Program-made: the position numbers and the translations under genes | Source of the DNA: Bradyrhizobium cosmicum | GTDB lineage: Bacteria > Pseudomonadota > Alphaproteobacteria > Rhizobiales > Xanthobacteraceae | Length of the DNA: 64,000 nt | Direction of reading: 5' to 3' | Assembly: GCF_007290395.2 (NCBI RefSeq) | Contig: NZ_CP041656.2 | Coordinates: 4,216,001-4,280,000 of the forward strand | Notes under the pieces: model-generated | What the model saw: the letters and a program-made list of their open reading frames with translations, nothing else | Databases searched by the model: none | What the model was told of the DNA's origin: nothing | In this document: positions 44,306 through 55,309 of the stretch, in pieces | Numbering within the stretch: the first letter of the stretch is position 1 | Layout of the letters: each line of letters opens with the position of its first letter

Positions 44306-46615
44306 TCAGGTAAACAACGTCGGCTGCTGGCGCGCCGCGCGCTCCTGGGCTTCGACGACCGCAACGGCCGTCATGTTGAGGATGCCCCGCGCGGTCACCG
44401 AGGGTGTCAGGATGTGCGCCGGACGCGCCGGACCGATCAGGATGGGGCCGACCGGCAGCGCGTCGGCCAGCGACTTGATCATCTGGTAGGCGACGTTGGC
44501 AGTGTCCAGCGTCGGCATGATCATGATGTTGGCCTCACCCTCGAGCTTGGAGTGCGGCAATACCATCTTGCGTGCCGCGGCCGAGAGCGCGGTGTCGCCC
44601 TGCATCTCGCCGTCGGCCTCTATCTCGGGATGCTTCTCCTTCAACAGTTGGGTCGCACGGCGCATCTTGCGCGAGGAATCGGTGTCGTAGCTGCCGAAAT
44701 CCGAATGCGAGACGAACGCGATCCTGGGCTTAAGCGCGAAACGCTGGACGTGGACCGCCGCGAGCGAGGCGATCTCGGCGAGTTCTTCCGCGGACGGATT
44801 GGGGCGGACCTGGGTGTCGGCGATGAAGAAGGCGCCCTTGCTGGTGATCAGCAGCGCCAGCGCGGCATAGTCGCTGACGCCAGCCTGGAAGCCGACGATT
44901 TCGCGAACATGACGCAGATGATGCATGTAGCGGCCCTCGACGCCGCAGAGCATGGCATCCGCCTCCCCGCGCATCACCGCAAGCGCCGCAATCACCGTGT
45001 TGTTGGTGCGCACCACCGTGCGTGCCGCGTCCGGTGTCACGCCGCGGCGGCCGGCAACCTCGACGTAAGACTGGACGTAGGAGCGATAGCGCGGATCGTC
45101 CTCGGGATTGACGAGGTCGAAATCCTTGCCCGCCTTGATCAACAAGCCGAAGCGCTTGATACGCGCCTCCACCACGGACGGACGGCCGACCAGAATCGGC
45201 CGCGCCAGATTCTCCTCCAGCACGACCTGGGTGGCGCGCAGCACGCGCTCGTCCTCGCCTTCGGCGTAGATCACACGTACCGGCTGGGTCTTGGCCTTCG
45301 CGAACATCGGCTTCATGACGAGGCCGGAGCGGAAGGCGAAGCGCTCGAGCAGCGCGGTGTATTCGTCGAAATTGGTGATCTGCCGCGTCGCGACGCCGGA
45401 CTCCATCGCGGCCTTCGCCACAGCCGGCGAGATGCGCAGGATCAGCCGCGGGTCGAACGGGCTCGGAATCAGCGAGCCGGGGCCGAAGCCTTGGGTCTCG
45501 CCGCTGTCAAAGCCCTGCGCCACCGCGTCGGACGGCGCCTCGCGCGCGAGCTGCGCGATGGCCTCGACGGCCGCGAGCTTCATCTCCTCGTTGATCGCGG
45601 TGGCGCCGACGTCGAGCGCGCCGCGGAAGATGAAGGGAAAGCAGAGAACGTTGTTGACCTGGTTCGGATAATCGGAGCGGCCGGTGCAGATCATGGCGTC
45701 GGGGCGCGCTTTCCGCGCCTCCTCCGGCATGATCTCCGGGGTCGGGTTGGCGAGCGCCATGATCAAGGGTTTGTCGCCCATCGCCTTGGCCATCTCCGGC
45801 TTGAGCACGCCGGGTGCCGAGAGCCCGATGAAGATGTCGGCGCCGCCGATGACGTCGCCGAGCGTGCGCTTGTCGGTCTTCTGCGCATAGACCGCCTTCC
45901 AGCGGTCCATCGTGGTGTTGCGGCCTTCATGCACGAGGCCGTCGATGTCGCAGACCCAGATGTTCTTGCGCTGCGCGCCCATCGAGACCAGCAGGTTCAG
46001 CGTCGCGATGGCGGCGGCCCCTGCCCCCGACGCCACGATCTTGACGTCGGACAGCTTCTTGCCGTTCAGCCGCAGGGCGTTGGTGACGGCGGCGGCGACG
46101 ATGATCGCGGTACCGTGCTGGTCGTCATGGAAGACCGGGATCTTCATGCGCGCCTTCAGCTGCGCCTCGATCTCGAAGCACTCCGGTCCGCGGATGTCTT
46201 CCAGATTGATGCCGCCGAAGGTCGGCTCCAGCGCGGCCACGGTCTCGACCACGCGCTCGATGGTGTCGGCGGCGATCTCGATGTCGAACACGTCGATGCC
46301 GGCGAACTTCTTGAACAGGACGGCCTTGCCCTCCATCACCGGCTTGGACGCCAGCGGGCCGATATTGCCGAGGCCGAGCACCGCGGTACCGTTCGATACA
46401 ACGGCGACCAGGTTGGAGCGGGCCGTCAGCGAGGCGGCCTCTGCGGGGTTCTTGGCGATCTCGGTACAGGCCGCAGCGACGCCCGGAGAATAGGCAAGCG
46501 CGAGGTCGCGCTGGTTGGCGAGCGGCTTGGTCGCCTGGATCTCGAGCTTTCCGGGGCGCGGCAGACGGTGATAGGCCAGCGCTGCCTGGTGGAGATCATC
46601 GGAATAAGACGACAT
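44306..46615 (-). CDS. maeB: NADP-dependent malic enzyme fused to a phosphotransacetylase-like domain
   Basis: 769 residues. The N-terminal half (1-430) is malic enzyme: [49 protein letters not shown], with the NAD(P) site in [18 protein letters not shown]. The C-terminal part (from about 450) is phosphotransacetylase-like without evident activity, as in MaeB/Tme/Dme of rhizobia. It converts malate to pyruvate, giving NAD(P)H; in bacteroids this feeds acetyl-CoA. NAD or NADP preference cannot be read with certainty. Confidence 0.95.
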   Translation of the reverse strand: MSSYSDDLHQAALAYHRLPRPGKLEIQATKPLANQRDLALAYSPGVAAACTEIAKNPAEAASLTARSNLVAVVSNGTAVLGLGNIGPLASKPVMEGKAVLFKKFAGIDVFDIEIAADTIERVVETVAALEPTFGGINLEDIRGPECFEIEAQLKARMKIPVFHDDQHGTAIIVAAAVTNALRLNGKKLSDVKIVASGAGAAAIATLNLLVSMGAQRKNIWVCDIDGLVHEGRNTTMDRWKAVYAQKTDKRTLGDVIGGADIFIGLSAPGVLKPEMAKAMGDKPLIMALANPTPEIMPEEARKARPDAMICTGRSDYPNQVNNVLCFPFIFRGALDVGATAINEEMKLAAVEAIAQLAREAPSDAVAQGFDSGETQGFGPGSLIPSPFDPRLILRISPAVAKAAMESGVATRQITNFDEYTALLERFAFRSGLVMKPMFAKAKTQPVRVIYAEGEDERVLRATQVVLEENLARPILVGRPSVVEARIKRFGLLIKAGKDFDLVNPEDDPRYRSYVQSYVEVAGRRGVTPDAARTVVRTNNTVIAALAVMRGEADAMLCGVEGRYMHHLRHVREIVGFQAGVSDYAALALLITSKGAFFIADTQVRPNPSAEELAEIASLAAVHVQRFALKPRIAFVSHSDFGSYDTDSSRKMRRATQLLKEKHPEIEADGEMQGDTALSAAARKMVLPHSKLEGEANIMIMPTLDTANVAYQMIKSLADALPVGPILIGPARPAHILTPSVTARGILNMTAVAVVEAQERAARQQPTLFT

Positions 46616-46859
46616 GCGGTGTCTCGCCTCGCGTTACCGGCCTCAAACTAGGTTGTCATGACCGCTCCGCCGTGAGGCGGTATTTCCGGGTCATGGAAAC
46701 GGGATGAAGCACGCCGGGCGCCCCGGTGGCAACATCCGATTGCGCTCCCGTCAACAAGGCACATAGTCAAATATTTGATAGCTATAGCTTTACCTGGACC
46801 GCACGGCGTTTCGCGAATATGGCAGGTTGCGCAGTGCAAAACAGCAACTGGAGCTGGGA

Positions 46860-48827
46860 ATGAAGCGAATCCTGATTGGCCTGATCGTGGCGGCCGTGCT
46901 TGCCGCGGGCGGATGGTTCGGCTTCAACCTCTATGCGAATCATCGCGCCGTCGCCGAGGTCGAGGCGGCGTTCGAGCAGATGCGCGCCAGCGGCGGCAAG
47001 GCCAGCCACGGCAAGATCGCGTTCGACGCGATGAGCCGCACGCTGACGATCGAGAACATCAATGTCGAGTCCGCCGGGCCGGAGCTCGTCAACGTCAAGA
47101 TCGCAAAGATCACGGCCGTCGGGGTACGCCAGCCAGACGAGGCCCGTTTCTCGGCCGACGGCATTGACGTGTCAGGGGTCGAGCTCGCCTTCACGTACAC
47201 CGAGCGGGCGAAGCTGAAAGCGAACTACAAGATCCCCGAGATTACCGCTCGCGACGTTTCCGGTCCGATCCGCGCAGCCAACGTTCCGCTGTCCGGCTCG
47301 ATGATCGACATGTACCACTTCATGCTCGCGCAATACGCCACTGCCTCGGCGTCCTCGATCATGGCGCCGACCATCGCCGTCAGCATCGATGCGGGCACGG
47401 GCAACGCCGGCAGCGGAGAGTTCGTCTATTCGGGTCTGGCGATCCAGAACGCCAATCGAGGCAAGATCGAAACGGCGAAGACCGACCGCGTCACCTATTC
47501 GCTCGACGTGAGCCAGCCGGGCAAGCCTGCAAAAATGACCGGCGAGCTGTCCGGTTTGGCTGTCCATGATTTCGACGCAAGCGCAGTGACGGCCGCGCTC
47601 GATCCGCAAGGCTCGAGCGACGACCGTTTCCACAGGGTCTACCGACGGATCTCAGCCAATTCATACGTGGTGACGATGGCACCGGGCGTGCGTGTGCAGA
47701 TCGACAACTTCGCCATCGACGACATTGCGATCCGGCCCTCGAAATTCCGTCCGGCCGAGATCATGGCGATGATGCCGGCTGATGGTTCAACTCCGACGCC
47801 GGCGCAGTCCCGCGACATGATCGGGAAGATGGCCGACTTCTTCGAGGGCTTTCAGATCGGCAAGGCTGAAATCGGCAGACAAACCGTCGAGACGCCGCAA
47901 GGAACGGGAAAGCTCAACGCCGTCAAATACGATCAGGACATGATTGCGTTCGAAGGGCTCGATATGCCGATGCCGCAGGGGCAGCTCAAGATGGAGCGCT
48001 TTGCGCTGAAGTCCTTCAGCGCGGCGAATCTGATGCGCTGGGCGGCAAGCCTCGGAGCCCCAGGACAAGCACCCTCGCCGGATCGGATGCTGGGCCTGTT
48101 CCGCGTGCTCGAAGGCGCCGAGATCAAGGGCGTGGTCTCTCCTTTCAAGAATACGCGGCAGCTCGTCACCATCGACACGATCAACCTGAACTGGGGTGAA
48201 CTGGTCGGGTCTATCCCGAGCAAGGCCAGTCTGGTCGTGAAGATGGTGACGCCGACCGATCCGGCCTATCCGGCACAGCGGCCGCTGATCATGGCGGGCG
48301 TCGACAAGCTCGCGATCGACCTCGATCTCGGCGCCGCCTGGACGGAATCGTCGGGCGCATTCGCGCTCGCGCCGGCGACCATCGATCTCGGCAATCTCGC
48401 CAGAGCGCAAGCCCGCCTTGCGCTCGCCAACGTGCCGCGCGGCGTGTTCACGGCCGATCCGGTGCAGGCGATGGGTCAGGCGGCGCAGATCGAGACCGGC
48501 GCGATCGAGCTCTCCTTGCGCGACAGCGGCGTCGTCGATCTCGTCGTGGCGCAGTTCTCGCGCATGCAGAACGTCAGCCGCGACGCCGCCCGCAGCGCCA
48601 TCGCCGAGATGATCCGGTCGCAGGGCGAGAGGCTTACGGCTGCCAATCTCGATGCCAAAGCGGCGGTCGACGCGCTCGCCGGCTTCGTCGAGACATCAGG
48701 TCAGACACTCACGATCAAGCTGACGCCCCGCGCCAAGGTGCCGCTGATGCAATTGTTGCAGCTCACCCAGACCGCTCCGGAGAACGCGCTGGCACAGTTC
48801 AGGATCGTGGCATCGACGGGGCTGTAG
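46860..48827 (+). CDS. Large membrane-anchored periplasmic protein of unknown function
   Basis: 655 residues from the ATG at 46860 behind GGAG. One N-terminal membrane segment (MKRILIGLIVAAVLAAGGWFGF) is followed by a long periplasmic part with recurring beta-strand-like units such as LTIENINVESAG, VELAFTYTERAKLK and QVDNFAID/LVTIDTINLNWG, and a helical C-terminal section (SRMQNVSRDAARSAIAEMI). The shape recalls AsmA/DUF945-like proteins, but I cannot place it in a family. Confidence 0.75.
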   Translation: MKRILIGLIVAAVLAAGGWFGFNLYANHRAVAEVEAAFEQMRASGGKASHGKIAFDAMSRTLTIENINVESAGPELVNVKIAKITAVGVRQPDEARFSADGIDVSGVELAFTYTERAKLKANYKIPEITARDVSGPIRAANVPLSGSMIDMYHFMLAQYATASASSIMAPTIAVSIDAGTGNAGSGEFVYSGLAIQNANRGKIETAKTDRVTYSLDVSQPGKPAKMTGELSGLAVHDFDASAVTAALDPQGSSDDRFHRVYRRISANSYVVTMAPGVRVQIDNFAIDDIAIRPSKFRPAEIMAMMPADGSTPTPAQSRDMIGKMADFFEGFQIGKAEIGRQTVETPQGTGKLNAVKYDQDMIAFEGLDMPMPQGQLKMERFALKSFSAANLMRWAASLGAPGQAPSPDRMLGLFRVLEGAEIKGVVSPFKNTRQLVTIDTINLNWGELVGSIPSKASLVVKMVTPTDPAYPAQRPLIMAGVDKLAIDLDLGAAWTESSGAFALAPATIDLGNLARAQARLALANVPRGVFTADPVQAMGQAAQIETGAIELSLRDSGVVDLVVAQFSRMQNVSRDAARSAIAEMIRSQGERLTAANLDAKAAVDALAGFVETSGQTLTIKLTPRAKVPLMQLLQLTQTAPENALAQFRIVASTGL

Positions 48828-48852
48828 GGGACCGACGCGCAGCTCTATCCCC

Positions 48853-48930
48853 GTCATTGCGAGCGCAGCGAAGCAATCCAGAGTCCCTCCGCGGAAAGAT
48901 TCTGGATTGCTTCGCTGCGCTCGCAATGAC
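48853..48930. repeat. Dispersed palindromic repeat, family B (copy 2)
   Basis: GTCATTGCGAGCGCAGCGAAGCAATCCAGAG with its inverted partner; same arms as at 27574-27657. Confidence 0.85.
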
Positions 48931-48932
48931 GA

Positions 48933-48960
48933 TATGGGGAGAGCGAGGCCTCTCCCCATA
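48933..48960. terminator. Stem-loop between convergent genes
   Basis: TATGGGGAGAG / CTCTCCCCATA, a perfect 11-base stem with a 6-base loop, 23 bases past the aspS stop. No T run, so termination is likely but unproven. Confidence 0.55.
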
Positions 48961-48982
48961 CGCGGGGAGAGGCGAGGCAACA

Positions 48983-50755
48983 TCACTTCTGCGGCAGGTT
49001 CACCTTCACATGCAGCTCGCGGAGCTGCTTCGTGGTGGCCTCCGACGGTGCTCCCATCAGCAGGTCCATGGCCTGCTGGTTCATCGGGAACAGCGAGATC
49101 TCGCGCAGATTGTTGGTGCCGCACAGGAGCATCACGATGCGGTCCACACCGGCCGCCATGCCGCCATGCGGCGGTGCGCCGTACTGGAAGGCGCGGTACA
49201 TGCCGCCGAAGCGCTCGACCACTTCCTGCTCGCCATAGCCAGCGATCTCGAACGCCTTCACCATCGCTTCCGGCACGTGGTTGCGGATGCCGCCCGAGGC
49301 GATCTCGTAGCCGTTGCAGGTGATGTCGTACTGGAACGCCTTGATGGTCAGGGGGTCTTGGCCCTTCAGCGCGTCGAGACCGCCCTGCGGCATCGAGAAC
49401 GGGTTGTGCGAGAAGTCGACCTTCTTGTCGTCCTCGTTGTACTCGTACATCGGGAAGTCGACGATCCAGGCGAGTTCGAACCGCTCCTTGTCGGTGAGGT
49501 TCAATTCTTCGCCGACCTTGTTGCGGGCCAAACCAGAGAACTTCCAGAACTTGTCGGGATCGCCGGCAACGAAGAAGGCGGCATCGCCTTCCTTGGTACC
49601 GATTTGCGCGCGGATCGCCGCGGTGCGCTCAGGCCCGATGTTGTTCGCTAAGGGACCAGCGCCCTCGCCGCCCTCGCGCCACATGATGTAGCCGAGGCCG
49701 GGCTGGCCTTCTCCCTGCGCCCACGAATTCATGCGGTCGCAGAACGCGCGGCTGCCGCCGCCCGGCGCCGGGATCGCCCAGACCTGGTTCTTGGGGTCCT
49801 CGAGCATGCGCGCGAACACCTTGAAGCCGGAGCCGCGGAAATGCTCGGAGACGTCCTGCATCTCGATGGGATTGCGCAAATCCGGCTTGTCGCTGCCATA
49901 TTTGCGCAGCGCCTCGGCGAACGGGATGCGGCGCCAGTTCTTGCTCACCGGCTTGCCCTTGGCGAACTCCTCGAACACGCCGGTGATGACGGGCTCCATC
50001 GCCGCAAAGACGTCTTCCTGAGTCACAAAGCTCATCTCGACGTCGAGCTGGTAGAACTCGCCCGGCAGACGGTCGGCGCGCGGGTCCTCGTCGCGGAAGC
50101 ACGGCGCGATCTGGAAGTAACGGTCGAAGCCCGACATCATCAGCAACTGCTTGTACTGCTGCGGCGCCTGCGGCAGCGCGTAGAACTTGCCGGGATGGAT
50201 GCGCGAGGGCACCAGGAAGTCGCGGGCGCCTTCCGGCGAGGACGCGGTCAGGATCGGCGTGTTGAACTCGAAGAAGCCCTGCCCCTCCATCCGCCGGCGC
50301 ATCGACTTGATGATGTCGACGCGGGTCATGATGTTCTGGTGCAGTTTTTCGCGGCGCAGGTCGAGGAAGCGGTACTTCAGGCGGATGTCCTCGGGATATT
50401 CCTGGTCGCCGAACACCGGCAGAGGCAGGTCGCCGGCAGGTCCCAGCACTTCGATCTCGCTGACATAGATCTCGATCTTGCCGGTCGGCAGATCGTCATT
50501 GTCGGTGCCCTCGGGGCGGCGGCGGGCCTTGCCATCCATCCGCACCACGAATTCCGAGCGCAGCTTCTCGGCTTGCGAGAACGCCGGCGAGTCCGGATCG
50601 ACCACGCACTGGGTCAGGCCGTAATGGTCGCGCAGGTCGATGAACAGCACGCCGCCATGGTCGCGAACGCGATGGACCCAGCCCGACAGGCGGACAGCCT
50701 CGCCGATGTTGCTCTCGCGGAGCGCGCCGCATGTATGTGACCGGTAGCGATGCAT
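48983..50755 (-). CDS. aspS: Aspartyl-tRNA synthetase
   Basis: 590 residues from the ATG at 50755 ([10 protein letters not shown]). The OB-fold anticodon domain (about 15-110: [26 protein letters not shown]) is followed by the class II catalytic core (motif 2 [10 protein letters not shown], motif 3 GVDRIVMLL) and the bacterial GAD insertion. It charges tRNA-Asp; many alphaproteobacterial forms also charge tRNA-Asn. In relatives aspS is commonly near rnd; here rnd lies 6 kb away with other genes between. Confidence 0.97.
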   Translation of the reverse strand: MHRYRSHTCGALRESNIGEAVRLSGWVHRVRDHGGVLFIDLRDHYGLTQCVVDPDSPAFSQAEKLRSEFVVRMDGKARRRPEGTDNDDLPTGKIEIYVSEIEVLGPAGDLPLPVFGDQEYPEDIRLKYRFLDLRREKLHQNIMTRVDIIKSMRRRMEGQGFFEFNTPILTASSPEGARDFLVPSRIHPGKFYALPQAPQQYKQLLMMSGFDRYFQIAPCFRDEDPRADRLPGEFYQLDVEMSFVTQEDVFAAMEPVITGVFEEFAKGKPVSKNWRRIPFAEALRKYGSDKPDLRNPIEMQDVSEHFRGSGFKVFARMLEDPKNQVWAIPAPGGGSRAFCDRMNSWAQGEGQPGLGYIMWREGGEGAGPLANNIGPERTAAIRAQIGTKEGDAAFFVAGDPDKFWKFSGLARNKVGEELNLTDKERFELAWIVDFPMYEYNEDDKKVDFSHNPFSMPQGGLDALKGQDPLTIKAFQYDITCNGYEIASGGIRNHVPEAMVKAFEIAGYGEQEVVERFGGMYRAFQYGAPPHGGMAAGVDRIVMLLCGTNNLREISLFPMNQQAMDLLMGAPSEATTKQLRELHVKVNLPQK

Positions 50756-50951
50756 GGTCGTCCCAAAATGATGCCTGAGGAAGCGAATCGAACGGCCTGA
50801 AACGGCCGGTCCGAAGTTGCGGCAGGGTTTACCCGACGAGGCCGGGGGCGGCAACCAAGGGAACGGGCCGTTTTGGGGCCGGAAGGCCCATTTTTGGCAA
50901 GTTTGGCCTCAAGCCTTTGCCGATCGACCTTCCCCGCCTATCTTTACCTCC

Positions 50952-52427
50952 ATGACCGTCCATTTCCCGTTCCAGAACACCTATGCGGCGCTGCCGGACA
51001 ACTTTTTCGCCCGGGTGGCGCCGACCCCGGTCTCAGCGCCCCGGCTGATCAAGCTGAACCGGCCGCTGGCAGTCCAGCTTGGGCTCGATCCGGATCTGCT
51101 CGAGACCCCTGAGGGCGCCGAGATCCTTGCTGGAAAAACGGTTCCGTCAGGCGCCGACCCCATCGCCATGGCCTATGCCGGCCACCAGTTCGGGAATTTC
51201 GTTCCCCAGCTCGGCGACGGCCGCGCCATCCTGCTCGGCGAGGTCATCGACCAAGACGGCGTCCGCCGCGACATCCAGCTCAAGGGTAGCGGCCCAACCC
51301 CGTTCTCCCGCCGCGGCGACGGCCGCGCCGCGCTCGGGCCGGTGCTGCGCGAGTACATCGTCAGCGAGGCGATGTTCGCGCTGGGCATTCCGACCACGCG
51401 CTCGCTTGCCGCCGTCGTCACCGGGGAGCAGGTGTTTCGCGAAACCGCACTGCCCGGCGCCGTGCTGACCCGCGTCGCCTCGAGCCACATCCGCGTCGGC
51501 ACCTTCCAGTTCTTCGCCGCACGCCGCGACACCGAAGCGGTGCGCCGTCTCGCCGATCACGTCATCGCCCGCCATTACCCTGAGCTGTCGAAGGCAGAGC
51601 GGCCCTATCACGCCCTGCTCGCCGGCGTCGTCGCGCGCCAGGCAAATCTCGTCGCGCGCTGGCTGCTGGTCGGCTTCATCCATGGCGTGATGAACACCGA
51701 CAACTCTTCGGTCTCGGGCGAGACCATCGATTACGGCCCCTGTGCCTTCATGGATGCCTACAACCCTTCGCAGGTGTTCTCCTCGATCGACGAGATGGGC
51801 CGCTACGCCTACGCCAACCAGCCGCGCATCGCGCTGTGGAATCTAACGCGCCTCGCCGAATGCCTGCTGCCGCTGTTATCGGACGAGCAGGAGAAGGCCG
51901 TCGCGGAAGCCCAGGACATTCTCGGCGCGTTCTCCGAGACGTTCAGCAATGCCTATCAGGCGGGCCTGCGCCAGAAGGTCGGCCTGTTCACGGAGCGCGA
52001 CGGCGACGAGGCGCTGATTCAGGACCTGCTCGATGCCATGGCGAAGAACCAGGCCGACTTCACCCTCACCTTCCGCAAGCTTGGTGACGCCGCAGGCGAT
52101 CCGGCTGCGGATGACGCGCGCGCCCAGTTCATGGATCCCGCAGCTTTCGATGAATGGGCCAACCGCTGGCACGTCCGCACTGCTCAGGAGCCGCAAAGCG
52201 CAGCCGAGCGGCAGGCGGCGATGCACGCCGTCAATCCAATCTTCATCCCGCGCAACCATCGCGTCGAGGCCGTGATCCAGGCCGCGGTGAATGACGACGA
52301 CTACGCGCCGTTCGAGGAATTGGTGAAGGTGCTGGCGAAGCCGTTCGAGGACCAGCCGGACTATGCGGCCTACGCCGACCCGCCGCTGCCGGACCAGCGC
52401 GTGTTACAGACGTTCTGCGGGACGTGA
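50952..52427 (+). CDS. selO: SelO (YdiU) protein adenylyltransferase
   Basis: 491 residues from the ATG at 50952. The pseudokinase-fold marks are [49 protein letters not shown] and [28 protein letters not shown]. SelO transfers AMP from ATP to Ser/Thr/Tyr of target proteins and is linked to redox homeostasis. No C-terminal selenocysteine/cysteine tail beyond FCGT is notable. It is near, but divergent from, aspS. Confidence 0.93.
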   Translation: MTVHFPFQNTYAALPDNFFARVAPTPVSAPRLIKLNRPLAVQLGLDPDLLETPEGAEILAGKTVPSGADPIAMAYAGHQFGNFVPQLGDGRAILLGEVIDQDGVRRDIQLKGSGPTPFSRRGDGRAALGPVLREYIVSEAMFALGIPTTRSLAAVVTGEQVFRETALPGAVLTRVASSHIRVGTFQFFAARRDTEAVRRLADHVIARHYPELSKAERPYHALLAGVVARQANLVARWLLVGFIHGVMNTDNSSVSGETIDYGPCAFMDAYNPSQVFSSIDEMGRYAYANQPRIALWNLTRLAECLLPLLSDEQEKAVAEAQDILGAFSETFSNAYQAGLRQKVGLFTERDGDEALIQDLLDAMAKNQADFTLTFRKLGDAAGDPAADDARAQFMDPAAFDEWANRWHVRTAQEPQSAAERQAAMHAVNPIFIPRNHRVEAVIQAAVNDDDYAPFEELVKVLAKPFEDQPDYAAYADPPLPDQRVLQTFCGT

Positions 52428-52628
52428 GGCAACCTCTACCTCGCCACTACTTTGAATTGGTTCGCCGGATGGACTACGCCTTCCGCTAATGCGTGCTGCG
52501 CTTTGGACATTGTGGACACGTCCCGACCACGGGATCCGGTGTCATCAAACTGAAACACACGCGCTCTAACGGCCTGTCAGGGCCATCCTTCCGGAGGCGC
52601 CCGTCCTCCAACGATCCTGACAAGCGCC

Positions 52629-53480
52629 ATGCCCTTCAAATTCATCCACATCACCGACACGCATCTGGCGAACCCCGGGCTGAAGCTCTATGGCCTCGAT
52701 CCGCGCGCCCGGCTGGATGCCGCGATCGCCGACATCAACAAGCACCAGTCCGATGCCGCGTTCGCAGTCGTGACTGGCGATCTCACCCATTGGGGCGAGG
52801 CTGAATCCTACGCCAATTTCGCCGACGCGATGGCGGCGCTGAAAATCCCCTACATCGCGATGGTCGGCAATCACGACAAGCGCGTGGTCTGCCTCGACGC
52901 GCTGAAGGCCGCGCCGCGCGATGCCAACGGCTTCGTGCAGGGCACCAAGACAACCGAGCACGGCCTGTTCGTGTTCCTGGACACGCTGGACGAGACCAGC
53001 CACGCCGGCGAGATGTGCGCCAAGCGCCTCGGCTGGCTTGAAAGCACGCTCGCGGCTGCGCCGGCCGACATGCCGTTCGTTGTGTTCATGCATCATCCGC
53101 CCTTCCCCGTCGGCGTCCACGCGATGGACGAGATCGGGCTGAAGCAGAGCGCGGAATTCGCCGAGGTGATCGCGCCCTACCGATCGCGCATCCGTCATCT
53201 CTTCTTCGGCCATGTGCACCGGCCGATCTTCGGCAGCTACGGCAAGATCCCCTTCTCCACCCTGCGCGGCACCAACCATCAGGTCTGGTTCGAGCTTGAT
53301 GTTGCGGCCGCGGAGCATCTCGCCAGCCATGAGCCGCCCGCCTACGGCGTCGTGCTGATCGATCAGGAGAACCTGGTCGTGCACAGCCACGACTTCCTCG
53401 ACACCAGTCTGCGCTTCCCCTTCGCGCCACCGGCGGGAATGGACGGCCGCGACTATGCGCTCAACTTCGCGGCGCGGTGA
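52629..53480 (+). CDS. Metallophosphoesterase of the CpdA/GpdQ type
   Basis: 283 residues. Two-metal signature: HITDTHL (6-12), VTGDLTHWGE, VGNHDKR, MHHPPFPVG and FFGHVHRP. These enzymes hydrolyse cyclic nucleotides or glycerophosphodiesters. It is the first gene of an operon with two permeases and a binding protein of the Ugp (glycerol-3-phosphate) kind, and starts 1 base before the permease region, so a phosphodiester degraded to sn-glycerol-3-phosphate is a reasonable guess; not shown. Cytoplasmic by sequence (no signal). Confidence 0.85.
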   Translation: MPFKFIHITDTHLANPGLKLYGLDPRARLDAAIADINKHQSDAAFAVVTGDLTHWGEAESYANFADAMAALKIPYIAMVGNHDKRVVCLDALKAAPRDANGFVQGTKTTEHGLFVFLDTLDETSHAGEMCAKRLGWLESTLAAAPADMPFVVFMHHPPFPVGVHAMDEIGLKQSAEFAEVIAPYRSRIRHLFFGHVHRPIFGSYGKIPFSTLRGTNHQVWFELDVAAAEHLASHEPPAYGVVLIDQENLVVHSHDFLDTSLRFPFAPPAGMDGRDYALNFAAR

Positions 53481-53481
53481 G

Positions 53482-54432
53482 ATGAGCCTTGCTGAACCCG
53501 CGGCTCTCCCGGTCGCGGCATCGGCGCCGCCGCACCTGCACATCCTGAAGCGGCTTTCCACCCGCTTCAAAACCTCGCTGCCGGCCTATCTGCTGCTGCT
53601 TCCGTCGCTGGTCTTCCTCGCGCTGTTCACCTACGGCGCGATGGGCCGCGTATTCATCGACGCGCTCTACCAGCGCGCCACGCCGAAGGCGCCGCTCCGC
53701 TTCGTCGGTCTCGACAACATCAGTGCGGTGTTGGCCGACACCGCCTTCACCGGCGCGGTCACCAACAACCTCGTCTACGCCGTCGGCACCGCGATCCCGA
53801 GCATCGGCCTCGCGCTGCTGTTCGCGCTGGCGCTGGCGCGGACCAACGCCGTGACCAGCGCGCTCCGCGCCGCGCTGTTTCTCCCCGTGCTGATCCCGAT
53901 GGTCGCGGCCTCCGCGCTGTTCCTGTTCATCTTCCTGCCGAACGTCGGGCTGCTCGACTATTACATCGGCCGGCTGCTTCCGGTGCTGCCGAACTGGCTC
54001 GGCGATTCCGACATCGCGCTCTATGCCATCATGGTCATCACGATCTGGAAGAACGCCGGCTACTACATGCTGTTCTTCCTCGCCGGCCTCCAATCCGTGC
54101 CTGAGGATGTCATGGAAGCCGCGCATCTCGACGGCGCCGGACCCTGGCAGCGCTTTCGCCACATCACCCTGCCGGAGCTCAAGCCGACCTTCCTGTTCGT
54201 CACCGTGATCGCCATCCTCAATGCGGTGACGCAGGTCGACCACGTCTTCGTCATGACCAAGGGCGGGCCGTCGAACGCCACCAACCTCGTGCTGTTCTAC
54301 ATCTATCAGCAGGCGGTCGAACATTACGACATCGGCAAGGCCTCGGCGGCGACGCTGCTGACGCTCGCCGCGCTGATGGGCCTCACCGCGCTCTCGTTCC
54401 GCACCATGGCGAACCGCGAGGGCGGGGCATGA
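53482..54432 (+). CDS. ABC sugar/glycerophosphate permease, UgpA-like
   Basis: 316 residues with six membrane segments; MalF/UgpA class, with the cytoplasmic EAA loop (EDVMEAAHLDGAGPWQRFRHITLPEL). Its ATG follows the phosphodiesterase stop by one base. The next gene overlaps it by four bases (ATGA). No ATPase gene is adjacent. Confidence 0.9.
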   Translation: MSLAEPAALPVAASAPPHLHILKRLSTRFKTSLPAYLLLLPSLVFLALFTYGAMGRVFIDALYQRATPKAPLRFVGLDNISAVLADTAFTGAVTNNLVYAVGTAIPSIGLALLFALALARTNAVTSALRAALFLPVLIPMVAASALFLFIFLPNVGLLDYYIGRLLPVLPNWLGDSDIALYAIMVITIWKNAGYYMLFFLAGLQSVPEDVMEAAHLDGAGPWQRFRHITLPELKPTFLFVTVIAILNAVTQVDHVFVMTKGGPSNATNLVLFYIYQQAVEHYDIGKASAATLLTLAALMGLTALSFRTMANREGGA

Positions 54433-55298
54433 CGCTGATCGATTGGCTGTTCAAGGACGCACCGCTCGCCACCCGCCGCGAGATCACGCCCAAGCTCGGT
54501 TTCGTGCTCACCGTCCTGCTCGCGCTGGTCTGGCTGATTCCGTTCCTGTGGATGGGCGTGGCGACGCTGCGCCCGGCGTCCGACGGCATCAACCTGATGG
54601 CCGAGCTGATGCCGAGCCTGAAGCCGACGCTCGACAATATCAGGGATGCCTGGGAGATCGGCGATTTCCCGCGCTACTTCCTCAACACCACGATCATCTG
54701 CACCGGCATCCTGCTGGTGCAATTCGTCACGATCACGCTGGCGGGCTTTGCCTTCGCGCGGCTCGAATTCGCTGGCAAGACGCTGCTCTTCTACCTGTTC
54801 CTGATGCAGCTGATGCTGGTGCCGGTGCTGTTGATCGTGCCGAACCTGCGCATCGTCGCGCAATTCGGCCTCTACGACACGCTGACCGGCGTGATGATGC
54901 CGTTCTTCGCCTCGGCCTTCGGCACCTTCCTGATGCGGCAGGCTTTCGAGGCCATTCCGACAGAGCTTGAGGACGCCGCGCTGATCGACGGCGCCAGCCT
55001 GTTCCAGCGCATCCGGCACATCTACGTGCCGCTGTCGCTGCCGAGCTTCTCCGCCTTCGCTATCATCTCCGTCACCAGCCACTGGAACGACTTCCTGTGG
55101 CCGCTGATGGTGATCAATTCGCCGGACAAGCGGCCACTCACGGTCGGGCTGTCGGTGTTCACCGCCACGGCCGAAGGCACGCAGGCCTGGGGCACCATCG
55201 CAGCCGGCACATTGATGGTGATCGCGCCGCTGCTCATCACCTTCCTGATCTTCCAGAAGCGCTTCATCAGTTCTTTCGTCACCTCAGGCATCAAATAG
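54429..55298 (+). CDS. ABC sugar/glycerophosphate permease, UgpE-like
   Basis: 289 residues, six membrane segments, EAA-type loop TELEDAALIDGASLFQRIRHIYVPLSLP, typical MalG/UgpE. Overlaps the preceding permease stop by ATGA and is followed 11 bases later by the binding protein gene, so all are one operon. Confidence 0.9.
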   Translation: MTLIDWLFKDAPLATRREITPKLGFVLTVLLALVWLIPFLWMGVATLRPASDGINLMAELMPSLKPTLDNIRDAWEIGDFPRYFLNTTIICTGILLVQFVTITLAGFAFARLEFAGKTLLFYLFLMQLMLVPVLLIVPNLRIVAQFGLYDTLTGVMMPFFASAFGTFLMRQAFEAIPTELEDAALIDGASLFQRIRHIYVPLSLPSFSAFAIISVTSHWNDFLWPLMVINSPDKRPLTVGLSVFTATAEGTQAWGTIAAGTLMVIAPLLITFLIFQKRFISSFVTSGIK

Positions 55299-55309
55299 GA
55301 GATTACTCG

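Noticed and set aside
43280..46651. A 1123-codon open frame on the plus strand antisense to malic enzyme
   Set aside because: It is the reverse-strand shadow of a certain gene in high-GC DNA; its product is low-complexity H, R, G and A without domains.
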